From positions 11,879,501 to 11,943,500 of the forward strand of contig OY743190.1 of assembly GCA_963555705.1 (NCBI GenBank): a stretch of 64,000 nucleotides of DNA, written 5' to 3'. Source of the DNA: Ligustrum vulgare. Lineage: Eukaryota > Streptophyta > Magnoliopsida > Lamiales > Oleaceae. The translations under genes were made by a program, and so were the position numbers. The notes under the pieces are model-generated. The model was not told the origin of the DNA, did no database searches, and saw nothing but the letters and a program-made list of their open reading frames with translations. Positions 12,466 through 24,200 of this stretch are shown piece after piece (positions within the stretch are counted from its first letter, which is position 1; every line of letters starts with the position of its first letter).

Positions 12466-12699
12466 ATTAATTTAAAATTTTTTTTTTCCAACTATTTTGT
12501 TTTTAGCATCTGTTTGGTAAAATGATATATTTTTAAACAACACAGTTTTTCAAATCATTTTTTAACCACATACATTTTCTCTCTTCAATTTTAACCATTA
12601 CTTTTTACCTCAAAATCATAAATAAACAAGTTTATAAACCAAACAATGTTACCAAATGGTTAATTACTTAATACATGTTTGGTGAAATTAAAAATTATC

Positions 12700-13140
12700 T
12701 CTCCGAATTCGACTTTTGATGTATTTTTTTAAATTATTTGCAATATTTTTTTGTATAATCTTTTTTCAGTGAATTGTCATATCAATATTTTTTTTTATTT
12801 TTTTCTACATAACTTGTTACTTCAATTTCGACTTTTGATGTAGTATTGCTTTAAATTATTTTTAATATTTTTTGTATAATCTTTTTACAGTTGAATTGTT
12901 AAATCGGTCTTATTTTCTCTACATGACTTGTCACTTCAATTTCGACTTTTATTTTATTTTGTGTTTAAATAATTTTCAAAGTTTTTTGTACAATCTTTTT
13001 GCAGTTGAATTGTCAAATCAACTATTTTGTTTTTCTTTATCTTTACATGACTTATCACTCTAATTTCGACTTTTGATGTATTTTTTGTATAATCTTTTTA
13101 AAATTGATTTGTCATATTAATATTTGTTTTTCTTTAAATG
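12700..13140. repeat. Tandem repeat, about 4 units of about 110 bp
   Basis: Each unit carries ttttgtataatcttttt(a/g)cagt(t)gaattgt, then a pyrimidine stretch ending acatgactt(a/g)tcac, then aatttcgacttttgatgta. Units begin near 12725, 12830, 12945 and 13070 and differ by indels. The array leads directly into the MULE transposase fragment and may belong to its long terminal region. Confidence 0.7.
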
Positions 13141-13248
13141 ACTTCTCATTTCATTCTCGTTTTTTATGTAATTATTTCTATAAATTCTCATCTTCTTACC
13201 CATTATACCAACCAAACTATTTCACTTTCTTACAACATTTTCTCTATG

Positions 13249-14161
13249 TGTTTTTCGGTTGATTCCGATTCTAGGAGCTCATACGTCTACTTTGGAGATG
13301 CTGTCGTGTTTGACACGACCTACAATATCAACAAGCACTCAATGGTGTTCGCACCATTTATTGGTGTCAACCACCATCGTCAAACTATTGTATTTGGATG
13401 TGGCCTACTAAGTGATGAGAAAATGGATTCTTTCATTTGGTTGTTCTTGAAGTTTCTGGAAGGCATGTCAACACAACAACGTCCTGGTGTCATTATCACT
13501 GATCAAGATGGTGCCATTTCTAGAGCGATCGGTCAAGTATTCCCCGACACACTACATAAATTTTATTTGTGGCACATTTTGAATAAGTTTTCAGAGAAGA
13601 TGGGTCCTGTACTTTATAAGGAAATATACCATGATTTGGTAAACATCATATTGGAGTTTGAGAATTCGTACGAGTTCGAACATCGCTGGTTTGAAGTGAT
13701 GGAGACCACTGCCCTAGGGGATAACGAGTGGCTGTGTCATATGTATGTAATAAGAGCCCGTTGGATACCAGCATACGTGAAGCACATCTTTTCTGCAGGG
13801 ATGTCTAGCAGTCAACGATCAGAAAGCAACTATGCATTCTTTAAAAGATATGTGGACAAAAAAAAAATACATTGATGAATTTTATCACAAGGTTTTCCAA
13901 TGCCTTGACTCACCAACGATAGAAAAACTTGTCCAACTTTACTGCCAATTTGAGTTAATAGACAATATCATATTTAAGCTTTATTTTTCTCTCCCACAAT
14001 ATGTTTAATATTTTTTTATTCATGACATTAGGACGCAACTGGTGGACGAGCCATGTGAACCACAACACTCATGGAATGATAATCAAGATAATATGTACAC
14101 CAACATTGCTAGCAATGACTATGGAGAGTTCCAAGGGTTTGACAACAATGGCTATCATTAA
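13249..14161 (+). pseudogene. FAR1/MULE transposase fragment, frameshifted
   Basis: The frame through 13875 encodes a MULE-type transposase core: S-S-Y-x-Y-F-G-D-A-V-V-F-D-T-T-Y near the start, then P-F-I-G-V-N-H-H and I-I-T-D-Q-D (a typical acidic catalytic site), followed by L-W-H-I-L and R-S-E-S-N. This matches the central domain of FAR1-related proteins and MULE transposases. The N-terminal FAR1 DNA-binding domain is missing. The frame breaks in an A-run at 13859-13867, after which Y-I-D-E-F-Y continues in another frame. A C-terminal remnant at 14032-14161 reads as Asn/Gly-rich but is also broken. Origin is a transposon rather than a host FAR1 gene, judging by the flanking arrays. Confidence 0.72.
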
Positions 14162-14340
14162 GTTATATTTTTTTCAATTTGTATATTTCTTAATTAAGAT
14201 CGTTTATGTCAAATCTATTTCAATTTATATTCGTTTTGTTTTTGCTCAAATTAATCGTCAATTAATTTATAAAAAAGAATACAAAAAACTTTTGAAAGAA
14301 ATGAAAAAAACGACGTCAAAAAAAAAATGAAAGGGAATTT

Positions 14341-14364
14341 TAAGGGCTGTCGTTACCGCCCTTA
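14341..14364. repeat. Short hairpin (taagggc/gccctta)
   Basis: 7-bp perfect arms (14341-14347 and 14358-14364) lie directly before the inverted copy of the MULE array motif. Confidence 0.6.
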
Positions 14365-14555
14365 AAAAAAATATTGATATGACAATTCAACTGAAAAAAT
14401 ATTATAGAATAAAATATTACAAATAAAAGGAAAAAGGTGATTTGAAAATGTGTGGTATATAAACATATTTATAAATAAAATTTTTTATTTTACCACATAT
14501 GATATTTACCAAATTAAAGAACAATAAAAATTGTAAAAAATAAAAAATAAAAATA

Positions 14556-14636
14556 AAAGGGGTTGTAAGCCAACAACCCCTTTGCTCTGTGTAGTCCTTG
14601 CGCTCCAAAGCGCAGGATATCCATGCGTTGGAGCGC
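14556..14636. repeat. Two consecutive hairpins upstream of the SCPL gene
   Basis: The first has 11-bp perfect arms aaaggggttgt (14556-14566) and acaaccccttt (14573-14583). The second has 9-bp perfect arms gcgctccaa (14600-14608) and ttggagcgc (14628-14636) around gcgcaggatatccatgcg. They lie 340-420 bp before the SCPL start codon and probably mark the end of the MULE. Confidence 0.7.
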
Positions 14637-14737
14637 AGTGGATCAAACTTGTTCAAATCATTTGTTAAATTTCCATTCACCAATTCAATCAATAATTCAA
14701 TATTATGATAGTATACAAATTTCTGTTTCTTCCCTCA

Positions 14738-14803
14738 CACGTGACATCTCTCCTCCACCTACCACATATTGTTGTTCATTTTCTGTACATCATTTACCAC
14801 GTG
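14738..14803 (+). promoter_or_regulatory. Two G-boxes (CACGTG) in the SCPL promoter
   Basis: Perfect CACGTG hexamers at 14738-14743 and 14798-14803 are 60 bp apart, 174-239 bp before the start codon. G-boxes bind bZIP and bHLH factors in plants; light, jasmonate or abscisic-acid control is inferred, not shown. An AT-rich TATA-like stretch (tttatatatt) follows at about 14923-14932. Confidence 0.5.
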
Positions 14804-14976
14804 AAAATTTGTGAGCCAGACGTTTACACTTTACAGTTTACAGTATTACTATTACTATTCTTCATTAGCTGCGAGCACCACGCGATATTAATTTTTTATT
14901 TGCAAGCCAATGATCCCTTGTAACTTTATATATTGAGTGATACATTTTTTCAAAAGCTCGATTTCAGGGTTGATTA

Positions 14977-17900
14977 ATGATGAATTGGATAGGGTTGTAC
15001 GGACTTCTTCTTCTTCTACTACTACTCTCGAACAATGGAGAATCAAAGATAATCAAGACTCTTCCCGGTTATTCGGGTACTCTTCCGTTCAAACTCGAAA
15101 CCGGGTTAGTTCCTTCGTTCTTCGTTTTCCTTGTGGAGTTATTATGGTTATAGTACTAGACGGTTTAAAATTTTGAATTAAATTTTTTTTTTTTTTTTTT
15201 CAAAATGATTGATTAGATACATAGGCGTCGGAGAAGATGATCAAGTACAAATGTTCTACTATTTTATTGAGTCTGAAAACAACCCTGCAACGGACCCTCT
15301 TTTGCTTTGGATGGCTGGTGGACCTGGTTGCTCTGGTTTATTTAGCCTCGTTTTCGATATTGGTAATCTCTCCCTACAATAAACTACGTGAATTTTTTAA
15401 AAATCTCAAAAGACTTGGACACTGAGAAAAATCAAACACAAATTGAAGATATCAAAAAATCTGGGCTTTAACGTTGAAAAAACATTATCCGAAAAGCCAT
15501 ATTTTTGCTCCCTTTTGGTTTACGTGATGCTTTAAGGGTTTCTTCAAAAACAAATTTGGGGATTAGTTAATTATTTTAGCAAGTTTGAGTAAAGCAATAT
15601 GAAAACCTGTGAAAGGAACAATGAAAAAAAGTACCAAGTATTTCTAAAATAAAAATTACTAATTTTCTTATTTATAAATTATTTTTCTTATATATAACGT
15701 AAATTTACTCAAAACTGACTTTTTAGTAGGGATGCACCAAAAAATCGCGAAATCACAAAATGAACCTATCTTGTTGGTTTGAGGCCACATGAATTCGTAG
15801 TTTATTTTCTCTTAAATTGAAACAAATCGTTTCAAAATGATTTTATTGAAGTTTTGATTTTCAAAAATAGCAAAAAATCTAACCAAATCGTTTTTAATTT
15901 TTTAATTAAAAATTAATTTTATTAATTTGAATTTATTGTTTTTTTCCTAAAAAGTCAAATTTAACTATGAAAAATTAATTTATTAATTTGAATTTACCGT
16001 TTTGAGGGGCCCACCCCCTATTGTGAGGGACAGTACCCCATGCGGTACTGCCCTGCGCGCGCGCACATATGTTGGAAAGAGAAAATTTTCATAATCCAAC
16101 GCAATTATTTTGTCCTCAACTTGCAAAAAGCATATTTTTAAATTTTTGTTTATTGACATTTATATCCTTTTGATATTGAATATTTATTATTTTGATACCT
16201 CAAATTGTACTTCATAATGAAACTTGTATTATTCTCACACCAACTGGTGAGCTTGTCTGTAGGTCCATTTACTTTTGATGTTGAAAATTATGATGAAGGC
16301 TTACCATCTATTCTTATAAATCAATATGCATGGACCAAGGTAGAAACATCTCTCATTCCTTGCATTTTTCAAGTCATATATGTATGTATGTCTTCCATAG
16401 CTCTCTACATTTATAATATGGGTAAATAATTTTCAGGTTGCCAGTATTATATTCGTAGACGTGCCTGTTGGTACTGGATTCTCATATACAAACAGTTCAA
16501 AAGATTTCCCTTCCTCGGATACCAAAACAGCAAAAGATGTTGACACATTTCTTAGGAAGGTTAGTCGACATTATTAATCATAGATATTTTATTCTTAGGT
16601 GAAAATTGAGGCAATAGAAATGAGTTATTATGTGGAACTTATTAGTAGTCATTACAAATTTCGACCTATATGTACTCCCCCACCTTATTTTCGGGTTATT
16701 GAACTAACAATATATTTGAGAATAATGATATGCAGTGGTTATTGGATCATCCTATGTTTATCAAAAACCGTTTATATCTTGCGGGTGAATCCTATGGAGG
16801 AAAACTTACTGCAGTGGTTGGCTTGGAAATACTACGAGGTAGTATATATGAAAAATGAAGGGGGGAAAATCTTATAAGATTCTATTTTGATATTGTTTAT
16901 CCACAAATCAAGCTTGATTAAGTTGTTAGTCTTGATTGTAATGCAGGAAACAAAGCAGGACTTCAACCACAATTGCCCTTCCAAGTATTGAACACAAATA
17001 TACGAATTTATCCTTATTTATTTTCCAATAATACCAAATATATATTTCGTGTTAATGGTGGAGTACTTTTGAAATTAAAACAGGGATACATTATTGGCAA
17101 TGGACTAACAGATGTAAATATTGATTTTAATGCACGAATTCCTTATGCTCATCGCATGGCACTTATCTCCGATGAGTATTTTGAGGTAAACTTTTTTTAT
17201 TCAATTATTTTGATGATAAAATGAATGTTATTCGCATGTAATTATAATGGCACAATTTCAGTTAGCAAAAACTAGTTGTGGTGGAAAATATTACAATCGT
17301 GATCCGAATAATCTGCAATGTGCAAATGCCCTTCAACCGATAGATGAGGTAACAATTCTTTTTATTTTTCATTTCTTTAACATTTGTCATGGTTGTAAAC
17401 ACTAAACAAGTTCCTTTGCAGTGTTTAAGTAAAATAAACCAAGTTCAAATTTATCAAGAAAGTTGTACATACGAAGAACCAGATGATTTTGGATGGGGTA
17501 AAAAATTTATGGTAGCAAGAGCGCGAAAAATAAAGCGTGGAGACAATTCAGTTGACCATCTCCTCCTCCCAACAGCAGAACAACATTGTCAAGTAATTTA
17601 AATCCTATATTTATTTATGCATCAATAGACATTGGCTTCATATTTTATGTTAAGACTCGACCTGTCTTTAAAGAAAGAACTTTATAAAATTAATTTTGGT
17701 AGAAAAGAAATTTATAGTAACTTATTTATTATCTAAGCCGTTCGTCCTCAGTTTCTCACCAACATTTTTCTTTTGTACAGGATATTTTTTTAATATCTGA
17801 TAGTTGGGCAAATGATCCGACTGTTCAAGAAGTTCTTTCTATTAGAAAAGTACGTTAATTATAGAAAATGATTTAATATTTAGTATGCTTTATCACGTGC

Positions 17901-18880
17901 TAGCTGTCAACCAAAAAAAAAATTACCCATTCAAAATGTTTACAGTAATCTCGTGTAATTTGATTATAGGGAACAGTACAAAAGTGGAAAACGTGCTATG
18001 ATGGAATTCCCTTTGAACAGAATGTAGAAAGTGCTCTTGGATTTCATAAAGTCTTGATGAAGGAAGGATTAGATGCTTTAGTATCCAAGTAAGTGATATT
18101 AGTTTCTTTCTTAACAGAAATTGTAACTTAATTTGTTCACAGTTTAATCTAATAGATCAACTAAATATATAGATATTATTGGAAGAGCATTAAGCAAAAA
18201 ATTTAACTATATAGATATGCAAATTTAGTTTATGTTGTCTAATTATTCTTCTCTTCTTTCCAGCGGTGATCTGGACATGGCTGCACCATATTTAGGTCCT
18301 TTAACATGGATTCGAATTCTGAATTTGACCATTGATAAAAGCTGGAGAGCTTGGCTTGTTAATGACCAAGTCGCGGGGTTTGTTTCTTTTTTCTTTTTCT
18401 TGATGATACACACACGGACGTGGAGGTTTGATCTGACGCCCATCATGTACAACATAAAAACTTCTCACCTCCAATGGTGGGTTGTCAAGTGTCCAACAAT
18501 TTTTTAATTTTTAAATTTTTTTTTACATTGGGCACTAGGCAAGCGGTGGGGGCAGTTGATATGTTGTTTACGGTGGGCAACATATCAAAATTTCACACAC
18601 GCAAACACCATATATATCATGGTAATTTTTTTCTAAAAATTGCAATGTACTTTACCCCTTGAAGATACACGGAGAAATACAAGAATAACGACTACCATCT
18701 CACATTTGCAACAATCAAGGCAAGACAAGTTTGAGTGTGTTGTTTCTTACAATGATTTGAAGACACAAGAAATAAAAGCGTGTTTTTATTTTACAGGGTG
18801 CAGGACATATAGCATCATGGTACAAGCCTGAAGAATCCCTAGCAATGATCAGTCGATGGCTCTCTCAAAGCTCTCTATAG
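14977..18880 (+). CDS. SCPL: Serine carboxypeptidase-like protein (SCPL acyltransferase-type clade), 14 exons, intact
   Basis: Exons: 14977-15104, 15217-15362, 16263-16339, 16437-16559, 16736-16838, 16947-16984, 17084-17185, 17262-17348, 17422-17592, 17781-17849, 17970-18088, 18264-18377, 18665-18719, 18797-18880. All phases join to one frame of 471 codons plus stop, the usual SCPL length. The first ATG of ATGATG is followed by a Leu-rich signal peptide (residues 1-23), then L-P-G-Y-S-G, G-G-P-G-C-S-G (oxyanion loop), G-E-S-Y-G-G with the nucleophile Ser177, G-D-L-D (390-392) and G-A-G-H with His448: a full S10 triad. The family acts in the vacuole or secretory route, either hydrolysing peptides or moving acyl groups from glucose esters; which of these applies here cannot be told. 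Gly after S-Y (usually Ala or Ser) is unusual. Intron 13 has a GC-AG donor (AAG/GCAAG); the other 12 introns are GT-AG. Confidence 0.93.
16031..16050. repeat. GC-rich hairpin in SCPL intron 2
   Basis: Arms cagtacc (16031-16037) and ggtactg (16044-16050). It sits in the 900-bp intron 2 next to ggggcccaccccc and a gcgcgcgcgc run, an abrupt GC patch in AT-rich intron. It resembles the hairpins around the MULE and may mark a small insertion. Confidence 0.5.
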
Positions 18881-18988
18881 GTATAAGAGACGGACATGTT
18901 TTGGGGGTTCATCTGTGTCTGTGACCTTAATGCATCGATCGTTTTGGAAATTACTTCTCTTTTGCGTTATGAAAAATGTGGTTCGAGA

Positions 18989-18994
18989 AATAAA
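18989..18994 (+). terminator. Candidate polyadenylation signal of the SCPL gene
   Basis: AATAAA lies 109 bp after the SCPL stop codon in an AT-rich 3' region. It is the canonical plant near-upstream element; the cleavage site itself is not determined. Confidence 0.5.
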
Positions 18995-18999
18995 GTTTT

Positions 19000-19512
19000 C
19001 CACTTGTATCATTATCTTCTACTCCTTATGCGTGGACAAATGTATCCTGCTTTTCATTTCAATTGCAATTTTTGGTGATTTAGCTTGATGTTGATGCTGG
19101 ATTGTGTATTCTTAAGTTCAGGCGTGGGTCGGTTTTGGGCTCAACCCTGAATTAAAATCGGCCAAGTCAATTTGGTCACAAACCAAATCAAATCAAACCG
19201 ATCCAAACTAATTCTTAAGTCAATTTTGGTTTTGACCCAAAAAAAAAAATAAAGAAAAAAAAATTACATTACCAAAATTTAATATAGAGGCACAACAGAA
19301 AACCCAAGTTCAAATATAACCTTCCTAAGTCAAACCCAAGTCAGCAATTACACATACTCAATCTCAGGAACTAAAAATGGCTTCGGTTCTGGATGGGAGC
19401 GATCTGAGAATATAAGAATTGGATAGTGTTGGTCCTGTGAGTCGTGAAGCATGAGGTGAATTACAAATTAAGCACTCTTTTGTAGCTTGTAGCCAAAATG
19501 GGAAAAAATTTC
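19000..19512. other. Intergenic, repeat-like but unassigned
   Basis: At 19120-19245 there is a patch of cggttttggg / aaccaaatcaaa / gaccca words and an A-run, typical of old short non-coding elements. No termini or gene could be defined. Confidence 0.35.
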
Positions 19513-20204
19513 TAGGAATGACAACGGAGCGGAGAATACTCGAACCCGACGAGGACCCACTCCGAACGGTGTGGGGAATCCTCGACAAAAACGGGGATGG
19601 GGCGGGGATGGGGATAAAAAAGTATCCTCGAATTTGAGACAAGATGGGGATGGGGACGGGGATGACTGTATTATCCCTATCCCACCCCACCCTGTCCCGT
19701 CCCGGATCCTCATCCCCAATTAACAAGTTCCATTAAAATTTAAAAAGCTAAAAAAAATTCCTATACTATCTGTACAAAAATCCTATGATGTCAAAAATTT
19801 CTTGCACCAAAAATTTATCACTTATCAAATCATAAATTTTAAATACTTATTTTGAAAAAGTTACTGATTATTAGTTATTAAACTCATCGAGTCGTATTTT
19901 TTCATCTAATCAAATATAAAATAAAGACACAAACAAATAAGAATATATATTCGATTAATGTCCAAATAATGTGTAACGATTATTAGATTTAGAAAATGTT
20001 AAGGTTGTTCTTACATGTTTCCTTATATTGTCTGCATAAAATTATTTTAAAACTTATAAAAAAAAATACAAATGAGGATTTAAATGAGATTTTTTCCATC
20101 CCCTGCCCTGCCCTGATTAAATGGGGATGTGGATGGTAAATCGTTAATGAGACGGAGACAGGGAAAGGCATCCCAACCTCATACCTGCCCCGTTCTCATT
20201 CCTA
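19513..20204. mobile_element. hAT-like non-autonomous element
   Basis: Terminal inverted repeats TAGGAATGACAACGG and, reversed, TAGGAATGAGAACGG are flanked by a perfect 8-bp duplication AAAATTTC (19505-19512 and 20205-20212). Internal ggggatgggg/ccccatcccc blocks near both ends are also inverted. The minus-strand open frames at 19468-19726 are composition-driven and not a transposase. Confidence 0.88.
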
Positions 20205-20336
20205 AAAATTTCCTATAGCATGGGGGGTAGGGCTAAATTTTCCCACTATCTAATTAACATAGAATTTTTTTATAAAATTATTCATTTATTTCAAATGTAA
20301 TTGACTTAATTATTAGAAATTAATATCTTCTCATTA

Positions 20337-20752
20337 TGTGGCCCATATTATATATCCTGATTTAATTAGGTAAACTGCTGAATTAATAGAAACTTGGTTT
20401 AATTAAAAGTATTTCCTATTAATACTACAATCTTGATGGACGATTGAGATTAAAAGACAATAGAAAATTCGGACCCTCTCTCTACTTATATATACTGAAC
20501 TCAAATTTCATCATTATAGTTCAATCTTATGAAACGCAATTAAAGGCTTAGGCTAAGAGAGAGAAGACGAATTTCATATCAATATTTTCTTCGAGATTGA
20601 ATTAAAGTTGTGACAGGATCTCATAACTTTTCAACATTATTGCTATGGATTCTGGTATGTTTTATGATTTACAGTAATTAATTTGTATGGTCAAGATTCT
20701 GAATAGAATCATGTCTAATTTTATATGTTCCGTATAAAGATTATAGATTACA
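20337..20752 (+). repeat. Probable 5' LTR of the Ty1/copia element
   Basis: It starts TGTGGCCCATATTA and ends ...gattaca, three bases before a primer-binding site. It contains a tatatat TATA-like region at about 20489-20496. No second copy was found at the 3' end, so the start coordinate is tentative. Confidence 0.5.
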
Positions 20753-20754
20753 TA

Positions 20755-20767
20755 TGGTATCAGAGCC
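20755..20767 (+). other. Primer-binding site (initiator Met tRNA)
   Basis: TGGTATCAGAGCC is the classical sequence complementary to the 3' end of plant initiator methionine tRNA, used by many Ty1/copia and Ty3/gypsy elements to prime reverse transcription. Confidence 0.8.
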
Positions 20768-21252
20768 TAGCTTGGTCCATAATTATTAATTCTATGAATG
20801 AATAAATATGATCTATCACATCTTCCGCAACTATATGTACTTACTGGATTCTGATTTCTGTTGAAATCGAGATGGGCAATTTTTTTTAAATTTTTTTTTT
20901 TATGAACTAATGTTGGATTATCAGATCTGTGTGTGTAAGATTAATACGTATGAATTTATGCTATGTATATGTACATCAGTTGTTTAATATCATTATGGAT
21001 TCAATCAGTTGGTTTTGAATTGGGGCATGATTTTTTCAAATCTGGTTTTGGGAATCTGGTCAATTGTTACTATGTATGGACATGAATATCTCGAATTTGG
21101 GATTTTTGCAGGGTGGTTGGATTTCGATGTTGATGTGTTGAATGTATGGATGAAATCGTTTGGAGGTGAATACCGATCGACTGGATTGGTGGTGGCACAA
21201 CCGCCGTCGACACTTACTGCATTGTCGCACGCGAGCTGCGTGAGGTGATGCG

Positions 21253-24200
21253 GTGATCAGATCTCTTTTGAATGTTAGGTATGTCCCGGGCCTTGCGAGG
21301 AACCTCATTTCCTTGGGCATTTTGGAAGATGAGGGTTATGAGTACATATCTCATTTCGGTACTGTGAAAGTGAGTAAAGGCTCTCTAGTTGTTATGAAAA
21401 GCCCCAAGAGGAACAGATTGTATATCCTTGAAGGTAAAGCCTTAGAGGCCTACGAGTCTGCATTATCTACAATTTATAAAGATAGATCAGACCTTTGGTA
21501 TAAAAGGATGGGACACATAGGGAACAAGGGATTGAAGTGTCTTAGTGATCAGAGTTTGCTAGGAAATGATAGTGTTGCACCTTTAAGCTTTTGTGAGACG
21601 TGTGTTCTAGGAAAGTCACACAGGGTTAGTTTTGGGATAGGTAAGCACAGTACTAACAGACCCTTAGACTACATTCATGCTAATTTGTGGAGACCAGAAA
21701 AAATCCTACAAATGGAGGTAGTAGATTTTTCCTATCCATTGTTGATGACTACTCGAGGAAAGTTTGGGTGTATCCCCTTAAATCCAAATCTGACACTTTT
21801 GGTAAGTTAAAGACCTGGATTGCCTTAGTTGAGAAACAAATGGGGAAAAGTGTAAGAACTCTTAGGACGGACAATGGTTTAGAGTTTTGCAACTTTGAGA
21901 GTTCGATACCTTCTGTAAGGATAGATGTATCAGGAGGCATAGGACAGTGAGATCTACCCCCAGAAGAATGGGGTAGCTGAGAGAATGAATCGGACTTTAA
22001 TGAATAAAGTTAGATGCATGCTGATTAGTTCAGGGTTAGCTAAAGGCTTTTGGGGCGAATCTGTTTGTACCACTGCCTATTTGATAAATAGGTCGCCTTC
22101 TAGTACTGTTGACTTTAAGACTCCCCGAGAATTGTGGACTGGGAAACCTCCAGATTTGTCGCACCTTAGAGTATTTGGTTGTGCAGCCTATGCACATCAG
22201 GTTGAGGGTAAATTAGACCCTAAGGCTACTAAGTGTGTCATGTTAGGTTATCCTGAGGGAGTGAAATGTTACAGGTTATGGGTTTTAGATGGTAAGGGCA
22301 TGAAAGTTATTAACAGTCGAGATGTGAAGTTTAATGAACTTGATATGCCTTGTCTTAAGACCATGGATAAACAGATTGAGAAGGGGGAATCTTCCGTTGA
22401 GAAGAAAATTGATTTTGAGATTAAGAGATTAGGTGAAGATAATCCAGTGGGTAGTGAAACCCAACCTCACGTAGAAGCGGAATAAGAAATCATGGTAGAG
22501 CAACCTGAACTAGAAATTCCTGAAACGGAAGTCCCTGATCAAGAAACATCTACATGTACTAATTTGGAGAACTACCAATTAGTGAGAGATAGGGAGATGA
22601 GTCAAGTTAGACCAAATATGAAGTATGGTTCTTCTAATTTGATTTACTGTGTTAGTTTCAGCTGAAGCCTTAGATTCAGTTGAACCTGTTTCATATGAGG
22701 AAGCAATCAATTGTGAAAAGTCTGAAAATTGGAAAAAGACTATGACGGAGGAGATCCAGTCTCTGAACAAAAATGAGACTTGAAAATTGGTTGAAAAACT
22801 AAGGAATCAGAAGGTAGTTCATTGTAAATGGATCTACAAGTTGAAAGGAGTAGAAGCTAATGACCCTTTAAGATATAAAGTGTTCGCTCTGCAAGTGCAC
22901 GGGTTGCGCAAGTAATAAAGTGAACGTAAGTCCAAGTATCGATTCCACAGAGATTGTTTTAAATCGTATTTTAGACTACCACCTTAACCGGAACAAGAAA
23001 TTTGTTTTGATTTGAGAATTTGATTTGAAAACTAAAATAAAGATTAAACTAAAGAAATAAGGAAAATTTGATTTGTGAAAACTTATGAAATGAATATGCT
23101 AGAATTGAGAATCCACATTAGTTCCATCAATTATGCATTACTCCAATTGTCTAATGATAATTCACGTGATTTTGAAAATCCATATTTCTAATGTTGTTAA
23201 AACTCCCTTTCGGACAAGCAATAACGCTATTCCTAGACACGACCCAACTATATTTCTACACACCCAACTATATTTCTATGTTGAATACGAATGTGCAAGA
23301 AAGCATTAAAGATCTGTGAATATATTATATAATAGCAGATAACACAAAGTATAGGGGTATATTTCTATCCCCTATCGAACTTTGTGGCAATTGAAGCCAG
23401 TCTAATGAATTCCTAATATTTCGAACTTAAGAAAACATAACCTAAAATCATAAAATTGGTGATCAAGTAATTGCATAATAATAAAAGCACGCTTCAATTG
23501 CTCAAACCCATGAATTAATTAAATTAACCAATAAAGTAATACATAAAATCCGGAATTTAATGCTTCATCACAATTCTAACATTTAAAACCTAGCCTAGAT
23601 ACATAATTGAATAAAAATTACAAGAAAAATGGATAGATGTCACCCTATTCATCCCTTGATCTTCAGTCTTCAATTGTGTTCTTGGCTTGGTATGGATCCT
23701 TTGGCACTTCGACAGCGTTCTGGCATGAAACAAGACAATTGGGAACCCTTAATTTCGTGCCCCAAGCCCTGTATTTATAGATGTTCACGAGAATTAGGTT
23801 ACTTGGGGAGAAAGAATGCGGAATTCTGCGTAAAAAGCCCAGCTGCGGCCCAGAAGTTCTACCGTGCGACTGCACGGTACAGAAGTGCGCGATCGCACGA
23901 CTCTGCAGGTCTGTTTCAGTTGCGGATTTTTGCGATCGTGTGACTACACGGTTCTACACTGAATTGCAATTTCTGTCTTTTAAATGTTACAAGTTGGTCC
24001 CTGTCTTTTAATTGCACAGCAAGTCCTCCAACTTCTGATTGTTGTAATTTAGCCCCTGAACTTCTGATTTATTCCAAATTTGATTTTTTCTTCCAATTGG
24101 CCTTTTGATTAACTGCATCAACTCTTAATTTGCTTACTTTGACACTTTTAACATCCAATTGCTCGATTTTAGCTTTAATTCCATTGTTTTCACGACTTTT

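Larger units (their letters stand above)
12441..14640 (+). mobile_element. Decayed MULE (Mutator-like element) with FAR1-type transposase
   Basis: A MULE transposase fragment (13249-13880 and beyond) is preceded by a tandem array (12700-13140) whose unit contains ttgaattgtcatatcaat. It is followed at 14370-14400 by the same motif inverted (attgatatgacaattcaact). Hairpins lie near both sides. I take the inverted occurrence of the array motif as remains of long terminal inverted repeats. The exact ends and target duplication were not identified, so the coordinates are approximate. Confidence 0.5.

Noticed and set aside
14417..14923. Short open frames upstream of the SCPL gene as a separate gene or upstream exon
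   Set aside because: They overlap hairpins and promoter-like sequence. The SCPL signal peptide begins at 14977 and needs no extra exon.
19364..19726. Minus-strand open frames with Ser/Pro/Ile/Arg repeats
   Set aside because: They fall in the ggggatgggg-rich end of an hAT-like non-autonomous element.
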